Of a stretch of DNA of 64,000 nt, positions 37,901-44,855 are shown piece by piece; the first letter of the stretch is position 1; each line of letters begins with the position of its first letter. This DNA comes from Gemmatimonadota bacterium (GTDB lineage: Bacteria > JAAXHH01). The notes beneath the pieces were generated by a model. The model did no database searches and was not told the origin of the DNA. It was given only the letters and a program-made list of their open reading frames with translations. Location of the stretch: positions 62,001-126,000 of the forward strand of contig JAPOZT010000034.1 in assembly GCA_026705925.1 (NCBI GenBank). Direction: 5' to 3'. Made by a program: the position numbers and the translations under genes.

Positions 37901-38210
37901 AGTCATCGTTTCGCCAAACCCATTCGTATACCAGGCGGACTGGGATCTGGCGAGATCGCGGACGGTCAAGTTCTTCAACTTACCAATTCCTTCACGCATA
38001 ACGATCTTCGACGTTTCGGGCACGCAGGTTCGGCAGTTCCAGGTTCCGGATCCGGAAAAGCCTGCAGCGACAGTCGGTGGCGTGACCGATTGGGACCTGA
38101 AGAACAACCGGAACTTGCCGGTTTCCAGTGGTTTGTACATCTGCGTAATCGAAGCGGAGATCGATGGTCAGGAATACGCCACAACGTTGAAGTTATACAT
38201 AAGGCTTTAA
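34986..38210 (+). CDS. Large secreted protein with T9SS-type C-terminal sorting domain
   Basis: This 1,074-residue exported protein has no recognised enzymatic domain. The start is TTG at 34986, supported by AAGGAGG about seven bases upstream; the earlier in-frame ATG overlaps the receptor gene. A signal peptide (IAGAVVFALAAMLGG) leads a long beta-rich region. A fibronectin-III-like segment begins near residue 640 (PPPAPTLSVFATSFGTIAVA). The last about 85 residues have the type A sorting-domain layout: VSPNPFVYQ, then ITIFDVSGTQVRQF, then LPVSSGLYICVIEAE and a KLYI ending. It is probably exported through the T9SS and attached to the surface or released. Its partner PorV-like gene is next. Confidence 0.82.
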   Translation: MRNWRRFTIAGAVVFALAAMLGGAQYLSAVPDAPSRTATSQGSPIPVELAVDQKQGAFLGGQKYMAIMNSELTDTYTEKGWRGSGRSMNPNMGYPSYTVPAGGFDSPLWASAFGITAYLPEAAAAHAATSEAVGSFIGTTNVYRNPAQKPLIEPQGFWSDLGGNGSPGMAKGTVGPGGYREPFITETRFLMNNGIEVKRQSYSFSYGYGHTNDFILMRHVLYTTGDVDTNFDGTPEFRGKTIKNFFAVFNYDYDITVTMNPLSKALLPGGGGGDDKQPPAMFVELMPKAVTVPGGFPNSGRYDVEPYGPNFYSGLVTMFDEDAPGIDGIDAYVWNEVSGNFNPLHLGQASLMVFDGDGTGPMGDLNAVAALDIYEAPSVGLFTAHEWWKSDLKGVYDWYRGSMTKYLKDYKINVGDQTMDKTGQDPHPDLFVSGSPLSENTDISTWTAKTQTGQSAAGMGLLWGDPRNLTQPQGNPGLQANVGLQKGKYDYITLNDLDGVFAGIVPNPYNGSDTKDETSESGCIRNMIGWGPYTTEPGEHISIWEVDLVGAGKDGAFDVYLRSMDVWMQRKYNPANDTYYWDGSNERIIPLYNPDGSIMRDAGGTALTETIPLGRSADSGALFHPPPAPTLSVFATSFGTIAVAWANNAESAVDPGTGTIDFAKYRVYRASGFINQFPDATEVVPTGYNSTMVPPSMGLSDGAVPVIDVTDPTAQEVKQGHPYARFIHEGLTIGADYNIGRVYSFVSPRLINNFAAPNFSGPYVQIAEFGGGGGDQTNTFTPPEQVRYPNPLNPGERIPGFTDDNIETTPSSTQIVEFNDKSNANTAFQVNFSDRYSDAIGSGDGQITTVGGIVTDPRLVGKTGYIFEDRSVRLGFSYWYYVAAVDNESAVQLDFDNFAQSREASTKAVTSRTVNGLESFYTMNANGTDGRWHGQFPARGVIVGPQVPGQEVVATVPAKNAASGGMAEFQDQVIVSPNPFVYQADWDLARSRTVKFFNLPIPSRITIFDVSGTQVRQFQVPDPEKPAATVGGVTDWDLKNNRNLPVSSGLYICVIEAEIDGQEYATTLKLYIRL

Positions 38211-38229
38211 TCACGGACGGTAAGATGCG

Positions 38230-38292
38230 GGATAGCGTCCCGGTTTAAGTTCGGTCCCTTTATTAAGCAGGGCCATTCATCGGGACGCTACC
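38230..38292 (+). promoter_or_regulatory. Nested hairpin upstream of the PorV-like gene
   Basis: TAGCGTCCCG (38233-38242) is perfectly repeated in inverted form (CGGGACGCTA, 38281-38290), extended by two more pairs past a bulge. Inside the loop GGTCCC and GGGCC can form a second small stem. No T-tract follows. It sits 19 bases after one stop codon and 34 before the next start, like the hairpin at 34894-34954 in the previous spacer. Confidence 0.65.
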
Positions 38293-38325
38293 TTCCGTCA
38301 TTCATCCGTTAACGGAGGTTCACTG

Positions 38326-39309
38326 ATGAGCTTGTTCATACGGTGGTGTATGGTTGCGGTAGTGGTGCTGGCGTTTTCTTCCCCTGCACACGCGCAGGTG
38401 GAGAAAGTCGGTACGGCGGCCGTTAAGTTCCTTACCCTGGATTCCAACGCGAGAGTCGCCGGTCTTGCTTCGTCCGCGTCTTCATACACGGACCTGGGCG
38501 CTTTCTCGGCGCTTACGAACCAGGCGTCCATGGTGTTCGTGGATGGCACAGGCGCCGTGGGTGTGTCATACGCCAGGTATTTCGCCGATATGACGCTGTT
38601 CAGCGCCGCGCTGGTATGGAATCTGGGAGACAACGGGGCGATTGGTCTCGGCGTTCATTCCCTGCTTTCCGGCGACATCCCGTTCACAACGGCGACTGAC
38701 CCGTTACATGTTGGCGACACGGCCGGCCAGAATTTCTCGGTGACCGACATGGCGATCGGTCCCAGTTACGCGCGCAGGCTTACAGATTCGTTCTCGGTGG
38801 GCGGTTCGCTGAAGTTCGTATCTGAAGGTACGAGCGGCGCGACCGGTTTTGATCGGACCAGCCGCGCGATCGCCGTGGATGCCGGCACGATATACACCAC
38901 GGATTACAGAAATTTCCGGATCGGCGCGACGTTTCAAAACTTCGGACCGGATATGCAGTTTATTGACGATTCGAGTGCCCGGGACTTGCTGCCTACGACT
39001 TTCCGCATTGGCGTTGCAGGCGAACCGGCCGAATTGCCGGTGGGCAGCGTAATGATCAGCGCGGAGATCTGGAAGTTGCGCGAATACGAATCGGTGGTCA
39101 ATCTCGGTATCGAATACTGGGTAAACGACTATATCGCCGGGCGCGTTGGATGGAAGGGCGGATACAGCGGTGGAGAGGACGAGGGTGTTTCCGCCGGAGC
39201 GGGTCTTCGCTTCAGCCAGGGGGAATTGAGTTTAAACGTGGATTACGCGTATACGCAATTCGAACTTCTGGACGACATCCATCGTATATCCATCGGAGTG
39301 GGTTTCTGA
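38326..39309 (+). CDS. PorV/PorQ-family outer-membrane protein
   Basis: The 327-residue protein has a signal peptide (VVVLAFSSPAHAQ) and the layout of PorV-type FadL-like barrels. The start of the mature part, AVKFLTLDSNARVAGLASS, is characteristic of the family, and the N-plug region (GAFSALTNQASMVF) follows. Alternating-hydrophobic strands fill the rest and the last residue is Phe after ISIGVG, as expected for BAM-inserted barrels. PorV shuttles T9SS cargo from the translocon to the attachment complex. GGAGG precedes the ATG. It closes the receptor-cargo-PorV unit; a strong terminator follows at 39452-39490. Confidence 0.88.
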   Translation: MSLFIRWCMVAVVVLAFSSPAHAQVEKVGTAAVKFLTLDSNARVAGLASSASSYTDLGAFSALTNQASMVFVDGTGAVGVSYARYFADMTLFSAALVWNLGDNGAIGLGVHSLLSGDIPFTTATDPLHVGDTAGQNFSVTDMAIGPSYARRLTDSFSVGGSLKFVSEGTSGATGFDRTSRAIAVDAGTIYTTDYRNFRIGATFQNFGPDMQFIDDSSARDLLPTTFRIGVAGEPAELPVGSVMISAEIWKLREYESVVNLGIEYWVNDYIAGRVGWKGGYSGGEDEGVSAGAGLRFSQGELSLNVDYAYTQFELLDDIHRISIGVGF

Positions 39310-39451
39310 CACAGGACAACAACGTTCTATGTTAGTGTATCGACGTGTGCCGGTGATGCCGGCCATAACCCTATGGATGGAGTGAGAGGAAGACACAAGA
39401 GTTGATCGAACGCGATATGGCAAGCGGCGATCAGATCACTGAGTCGAACTC

Positions 39452-39490
39452 AAATAGCACCCCATCACGCTCACAGGCGGGGTGCTATTT
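39452..39490 (+). terminator. Rho-independent terminator after the PorV-like gene
   Basis: AAATAGCACCCC and GGGGTGCTATTT form a perfect 12-bp stem around a 15-base loop, followed by AATTGTT. The A-rich and T-rich ends make it able to work in both directions. It separates the receptor unit from the cytochrome unit. Confidence 0.85.
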
Positions 39491-39565
39491 AATTGTTGGA
39501 CGGAATAGCGCGGGTACCGAGTAGTGAACTGTACTGCAAAGATCAGCGATCGAAGGAGTAATTCG

Positions 39566-41449
39566 GTGAAGCGACCGTACGGGAATTGGCGCAGGACCAT
39601 CGGTGTACTACTCACAGGGATTTTAATGGCGTGTTGTCCAATCGCGGAGGTCTACGCGATTCAGATCAGCGGCGTCGTCACCGACGGAAAGGAACCGATT
39701 CCAGATGCAAGAGTGCGGCAGCATGGCAAACCCGACTACGTACTAACGGACGGAAAGGGTCGTTTCACGCTGACCCTCGCAGAAGAGCCCACGGCAAGCT
39801 ACGTGATTGCGGCGGGAAAGGAAGGTTGGATTAACGGCGGTGTCATGGTGGAGCCAAAGACGTCTTACACCACGATCACCCTGGTGAAGGTTCCTGTCGA
39901 CGATGATCCGTCCTACGATTTCATCATACCGCATAGATCACTGATAGATCTGCGGGAGGAACCGGACGAGTTGGTACGGTTGCGGATGCAAAGCCATAGC
40001 GGTTTCGAGGAAGGCTGCAATCTCTGTCACTTCGATCCGACTTGCTTCCTTTGCCATCGCGAACTGTACAAGCAGTGGGAAGTTTCACAGCACGCCAAGG
40101 GGGTGTCCAATCCGTGGACGCTGAACCTGTATGACGGAACCGATGCTGAAGGCAATGTGGGTGTTGGTCCGGGATTCAGGCTGGATTTCCCGGATGATCC
40201 CGGTGAATGTGCGGACTGCCACGCCCCAACGGCGGCAGTCAACGCACCGGGCAAGACCGACCTGCGCGTGGTGTACAACCGTTCGGTAGCTTACCCCATA
40301 GAGACAGAAGGATACAAGAGTCTCGAGCGAGCGGAACTGGAGCGAAAGGCGGGGTCGGTTGACGGGACCGGGATTCACTGCGACTTCTGTCACAAGATCC
40401 AGGCCGTGGAAGTCAATGAGCACGCCGGGGTAAACGGTGCGATAACGGTGCACCGCGTGGATCTGGACACCGACAGGGAAAAACGGCGCATCGAGGGCCG
40501 GTTGCCTCCGATTTTCGCCTATGGTCCATACGACGACGTGGTTAACTTTTCGCCCATCCCGGGACAGGAAATCACCTCGCCCATGGTTGCGAGTTACAAT
40601 CCCCTGTACACCAGCAGCGATTACTGTTCGGCATGCCATCAGCACAAGAACAAGCATGGGCTGCCTTTCATGGACACGTATCGTGAATGGAAGGAGAGTC
40701 CGTATGCGGCGCTGGGCATCGAATGCCAGGACTGCCATATGAAACCAATGGCCGGGCTGGACGGTTCGTTCGTCGCCGGCGACGCCGACAAATTCTGGAC
40801 TCCGATCGAGTATCGACAGACGGTCAGGAAACACGATTTTCCCGGCGCCACGGCGGACATGCTGAAGACTGCGGCCGCCATGATCATCGATGCCGTGGCA
40901 TCGGATTCGGTGCTGACGGTTACCGTTACGGTACGCAACGTAAACACGGGCCATCACCTGCCATCGGGTATCACCATCCGGAATATGCTGTTGCTGGTAA
41001 CGCCGGTACGGTCGAACGGCGATACATTGCGATACGTCGGAGACCAGAACGTGCCTGTCTATGGCGGCACGGGCGATATATCCGGTGGGAATTACGCCGG
41101 TTATCCAGGGAAGGGGTTCGCCCTGGTCTTTGGCGACGACGAAGGGAACGAGCACGTAATGGACTGGCAGGCGACCCGGATCGTAGAGGATACCCGTATA
41201 AGGGCACGCAGCGAGGACGTCTCGCTTTATACCTTTGAATTGCCTGACGAAGCCGACCAGATCGAGATCCATACGGAGTTGATCTACAGAAGGGCCTTCA
41301 AACCCCTCGCCGATATCAAAAAGTGGACTCAGAAAGACATGGTAGTGGCGTCCGACAAGACCACGGTGGAGCCAAGTAAGCGGCGGGATGCCGGTACGCA
41401 ATTCGGAGGACTGAGCCTTCGGGACCGGCTCAGATCCTACTTCTGGTGA
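39566..41449 (+). CDS. Exported six-heme cytochrome c with carboxypeptidase-regulatory-like domain
   Basis: The 627-residue protein has a signal peptide (IGVLLTGILMACCPIAEVYA) and, at about 33-105, a carboxypeptidase-regulatory-like beta domain (ISGVVTDGKEPIPDARV). Six CxxCH heme-binding motifs follow, at 151-155, 160-164, 215-219, 272-276, 354-358 and 387-391. The C-terminal part is beta-rich (VTVTVRNVNTGHHLPSGI), similar to the end of cytochrome c-554-like proteins, which carry electrons or act on small N or S compounds. GTG at 39566 is seven bases after AGGAG; a GTG 14 codons upstream gives a worse signal. The electron donor and acceptor are unknown. It leads the second accessory operon. 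Confidence 0.9.
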   Translation: MKRPYGNWRRTIGVLLTGILMACCPIAEVYAIQISGVVTDGKEPIPDARVRQHGKPDYVLTDGKGRFTLTLAEEPTASYVIAAGKEGWINGGVMVEPKTSYTTITLVKVPVDDDPSYDFIIPHRSLIDLREEPDELVRLRMQSHSGFEEGCNLCHFDPTCFLCHRELYKQWEVSQHAKGVSNPWTLNLYDGTDAEGNVGVGPGFRLDFPDDPGECADCHAPTAAVNAPGKTDLRVVYNRSVAYPIETEGYKSLERAELERKAGSVDGTGIHCDFCHKIQAVEVNEHAGVNGAITVHRVDLDTDREKRRIEGRLPPIFAYGPYDDVVNFSPIPGQEITSPMVASYNPLYTSSDYCSACHQHKNKHGLPFMDTYREWKESPYAALGIECQDCHMKPMAGLDGSFVAGDADKFWTPIEYRQTVRKHDFPGATADMLKTAAAMIIDAVASDSVLTVTVTVRNVNTGHHLPSGITIRNMLLLVTPVRSNGDTLRYVGDQNVPVYGGTGDISGGNYAGYPGKGFALVFGDDEGNEHVMDWQATRIVEDTRIRARSEDVSLYTFELPDEADQIEIHTELIYRRAFKPLADIKKWTQKDMVVASDKTTVEPSKRRDAGTQFGGLSLRDRLRSYFW

Positions 41450-41547
41450 TTTTGAGCGTGCGTTCGGGTATCGTCCCAATGTCCGACCTGCTCATCCCGC
41501 TCGGTTCAGACTTGCACGGCACCACCGATTGCTGACGCGACGATATC

Positions 41548-43161
41548 ATGCGAGACCTTATTCTATACGCACTGCTGGCTTTTACCATATTCCTTTCTGA
41601 CACCAGCCGTTTCCTCCAGGAATTCCCGACCACCCGCCAGGAAACTCCCCACACACTTACGCCGGACGAAGAGGATAAACTGCTCCGGGACGTAATGTAT
41701 TTCCGGGCTTTGATCGAGCAGGAGCAGAACGAGCCTGGCCATTTCTTTAATCTGGGGCTTGCGTCGTTGGCCCTGGGCAGGACGAATACGGCCGAAGCGG
41801 CTTTCAAAGTGGTCATCGAAATGCGGCCCGCGGACTTCGAGGCCCATCTGAACCTGGGACTGGTATATGCTCGAATCGAAGATTATGCCCAGGCGGCCGA
41901 GGCTTTCAATCAGTGCGTAGCGATCGATTCCAGCAGGGCAGATGCGTTCTATAATCTGGGCCAGGCGCTCAGATACCAGGATAAGTGGGTGGATTCGATC
42001 AAAGCCCTGTCGAAGGCGACCAGTCTCGAGCCCCAGAACGCGTTGTTCCACTATGGACAGGGTTACGTGGAGGAAAATCTGGGTGCGGACGCCGACGCTC
42101 TGATCTCCTATTCAAACGCCGTGGCCATTGATCCGGCATACATCGAAGCGCAACAAGCTGTGGGTAGAATCCTGTTCCGGCAACAGAAGTTCGACAAAGC
42201 AAAGGAAGTTTATAGAAAGGTTCTGCAACTCGATCCGCAATCGGTGCACGCGCGCGCACAGATCGGAAAGGCCCTGTTGAGCGAGGGCAAGCCGGACTCG
42301 GCGATTTATGCGTACGAAAACGCACTGCGGGTAGATGGGGCGTCCGTAGAGGCTTTGTCGGGACTGGGTCTGGCGACGTTGCGTGCGGGACGTTCGCGGG
42401 ATGCCCTTGCCATTTACGAAAAAGCCACGGCAGCAGACCCCGATGCTCCGTCGCTGTATTACAATATCGGCATGGCCCACGCTAATCTCGAGCAGCATGA
42501 GGAGGCACTGCGGGCCTTCACGAAGGCAATAGAACTCAACCCCCGATATCCCGAACCGTACCTTGCCCTGGGGAATGCCCTGACTGCCCTTGGACGGCAG
42601 GAGCAAGCCCGCGAAGCGCTGGACACGTTCTCCCGACTTCATTCCTATCAGCAGGAATTGACACTGGCGGAACGATACGTATCTTTGAATCCCCACGTGG
42701 CGGAGATGCGCTACAATCTGGCGAACGCCCTTGCGGGTATGGGACGTTTCGAGGACGCCGTCGAAGAATACGAGATCGCCATCAGCCTGCTGCCGGGATT
42801 TGCTCAGGCCTACAACAACCTGGGTGTCGTAAACGTGCAACTGGGTCGATTCGAAGAAGCAGGAACGGCGTACAGGCAGGCCATGCGGCTGGATTCGACG
42901 TTCGTGGACCCATATACGAATCTGGCCTGGCTGCATGCCAATCACGGGGAGGACTACGAACAGGCGCTTTATCTTGCGAGGAAAGCGGTTTCGATCAATC
43001 CTTCGGTTGTTTCCTATGAAACCCTGGCCATCGTCAGGAACGCTCGACGCGAATATGCGGAATCTGATCGCGCAATGCGCCGGGCCATGGAACTAGAACC
43101 GGACAGCGCCCGGTTGATTCAACTGTGGGAACGACTCAAGGCCGATAGAAGCGATGAGTAG
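41548..43161 (+). CDS. Tetratricopeptide-repeat protein
   Basis: The 537-residue protein begins with a hydrophobic segment (LILYALLAFTIFL) that may be a signal peptide or membrane anchor. The rest is almost only TPR repeats, roughly twelve 34-residue units with patterns such as FFNLGLASLALGR, AFYNLGQALRYQDK and AYNNLGVVNVQLGRFEEA. TPR arrays are protein-binding scaffolds, so it may assemble the neighbouring exported proteins. No catalytic domain is visible. The ribosome site is weak. The gene is 98 bases after the cytochrome gene. Confidence 0.9.
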   Translation: MRDLILYALLAFTIFLSDTSRFLQEFPTTRQETPHTLTPDEEDKLLRDVMYFRALIEQEQNEPGHFFNLGLASLALGRTNTAEAAFKVVIEMRPADFEAHLNLGLVYARIEDYAQAAEAFNQCVAIDSSRADAFYNLGQALRYQDKWVDSIKALSKATSLEPQNALFHYGQGYVEENLGADADALISYSNAVAIDPAYIEAQQAVGRILFRQQKFDKAKEVYRKVLQLDPQSVHARAQIGKALLSEGKPDSAIYAYENALRVDGASVEALSGLGLATLRAGRSRDALAIYEKATAADPDAPSLYYNIGMAHANLEQHEEALRAFTKAIELNPRYPEPYLALGNALTALGRQEQAREALDTFSRLHSYQQELTLAERYVSLNPHVAEMRYNLANALAGMGRFEDAVEEYEIAISLLPGFAQAYNNLGVVNVQLGRFEEAGTAYRQAMRLDSTFVDPYTNLAWLHANHGEDYEQALYLARKAVSINPSVVSYETLAIVRNARREYAESDRAMRRAMELEPDSARLIQLWERLKADRSDE

Positions 43162-43194
43162 ATCCGCCTTATTCGGAAAGGAAGTTTGTTGAGC

Positions 43195-44319
43195 ATGTTG
43201 AACGCTAAATGGCCTGCTTTCGTAGTGGTGTTGCTTGTTTTTGCCGGCTGTGGCGAAACGCGGGACGACGGATACTGGCAGGGAAGAATCGACGTAATAT
43301 CGGGCGTGACGCGGATCATGAACGAGGTGCCGATCCTTCACCCTGCCGACAGTACGGCTGAACTGTCATTGAATGAAGATCTCGTTCTCGACGGTAGCGG
43401 AGAACAGAAGTTCTCTTCGGTGTTTGGCATTACCACGGACCGGAACGACAACATTTTCGTGGCCGACGCCGAATCGAAGCGTATCCTGAAGTTCTCCCCT
43501 GAAGGTCGGTACCTGGCGTCGGTCGGCTCCGAAGGGGTTGGTCCGCTGCAGTTCAGGAATCCCGTCGATATGGTGGTGGACGCGGAGAACAAGCTGTACG
43601 TGGTCGACAGCGAGCTCAATCGCGTCTCCGTTTTCAATCCGGACCTCAGTTATTCCGATATCTGGCCCACGCACTACATCAAACCCCGTCGGATACGAAT
43701 CGACGCGGAAGGAAACGTCCTCCTGTTTGTTATCACTCAGTACGATCTGATCTATAAGTTCAAGCCTAATGGCGATCCGATCAACTCATTCTACGACCCG
43801 AAGGAAGCCCCCCGACGCATGGGATCCCTGGACAACCTGGTCAACTACTCCGACGCCGCAATGGAATTGACGAACGAAGGATACGTCGTCGTATCGGCAC
43901 GGCATCCTTACTGGATCCGGAAATTCGACCGGGTGAATGGTTTGCAGGCGGAATTCAACCGGAAAACAACCTTTGATGTGGTGCCGTTCAAAGAATGGGA
44001 GCCGGGGTATAGCCCTCCGCCGGTGGGTATTTCCGGTGGACTGGCGGTATTCCCGGACGGTCGAATCATGAATGTAGTACAGTACCAGGAACTAGAACAG
44101 GTCGGAGTGAGTCCTGAGGGATTACCTCAGGTAAAGATAAGCAGGCATGAACGCTGGTATGACTTTTTCACTCCCGAGGGCAAGTGGGAGATGAGCGCAC
44201 AGCCGGATGTAAACGGATTCCCAATGCACGTCGATCGGCATGGACGCATATACTTCGCAGAATTGGAGAAAAACAGGATCGTCCGCTATGAGGTCGTGTT
44301 TCCCGAGGAGCTGAACTGA
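43195..44319 (+). CDS. Beta-propeller (NHL-like) lipoprotein
   Basis: The protein of about 374 residues has a lipoprotein signal (VVVLLVFAGCGE, lipid cysteine in the first 20 residues). Repeated blades follow, each with the pattern I-x-D-x-x-x-N-x-Y/F-V-x-D (ITTDRNDNIFVADAESKRI; MVVDAENKLYVVDSELNRV), typical of a six-bladed beta-propeller of the NHL/TolB kind. Propellers of this type bind ligands or proteins. ATG at 43195 is chosen, with TTG codons at 43186 and 43189 as alternatives closer to the GGAAG site. Its stop overlaps the next start (TGATG). Confidence 0.85.
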   Translation: MLNAKWPAFVVVLLVFAGCGETRDDGYWQGRIDVISGVTRIMNEVPILHPADSTAELSLNEDLVLDGSGEQKFSSVFGITTDRNDNIFVADAESKRILKFSPEGRYLASVGSEGVGPLQFRNPVDMVVDAENKLYVVDSELNRVSVFNPDLSYSDIWPTHYIKPRRIRIDAEGNVLLFVITQYDLIYKFKPNGDPINSFYDPKEAPRRMGSLDNLVNYSDAAMELTNEGYVVVSARHPYWIRKFDRVNGLQAEFNRKTTFDVVPFKEWEPGYSPPPVGISGGLAVFPDGRIMNVVQYQELEQVGVSPEGLPQVKISRHERWYDFFTPEGKWEMSAQPDVNGFPMHVDRHGRIYFAELEKNRIVRYEVVFPEELN

Positions 44320-44855
44320 TGCGTGCCCTGCGTATTCGCACGGTTTTCATAGTTGCCATGATGTTCGGACTCTCTTGTGACACAGTACCGGATGACCATG
44401 AGATCATCGGCGGCACTTTCGTTGGATATACCTTTTCGGAGCAGCCGGTAGTGGACACCGTCGTCGATTTGAAGGTCAACTATCGCCTGATCTTCAAAGC
44501 GTATGATCTGGGCCGGAGCGCCAGATTCGTGGTGTACGTTCAAAAAGGCGAAACCGCCGAGTTTTTTCTCGGCCCGATTCGCCTGAACATTCTGGATCCC
44601 GACGGTAACGCCTATACCTACTATCACAGCCCGGAGGGTGAGGCCATAGACAGACCGATTGTTTGGCCGAAGCGGACTACGGGCCTTCATCAGGTAACGG
44701 TTGACGTCGAACTGTACAAGGGTGAAGACGTCCGATCAACCTTCGAGGTACCTTTGATCAGGGAGCCGGTATCGGGTTTCCTCGTCGTTGGACTCAGTCT
44801 GGGTGTCCTGGTTCTTGTGGCCATGGCCGTGGTACTTGTAAGAAAACGCCGTTGA
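44319..44855 (+). CDS. Small lipoprotein with C-terminal membrane anchor, unknown function
   Basis: I do not recognise a family for this 178-residue protein. It has an N-terminal lipoprotein-like signal (VAMMFGLSCD), a beta-rich middle (RFVVYVQKGETAEFFLGPI, LNILDPDGNAYTYY), and a C-terminal hydrophobic helix followed by RKRR. It is thus an envelope protein with a single exported domain, which may be immunoglobulin-like. It overlaps the genes on both sides by one and four bases, so it is surely translated with them. Confidence 0.75.
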   Translation: MRALRIRTVFIVAMMFGLSCDTVPDDHEIIGGTFVGYTFSEQPVVDTVVDLKVNYRLIFKAYDLGRSARFVVYVQKGETAEFFLGPIRLNILDPDGNAYTYYHSPEGEAIDRPIVWPKRTTGLHQVTVDVELYKGEDVRSTFEVPLIREPVSGFLVVGLSLGVLVLVAMAVVLVRKRR

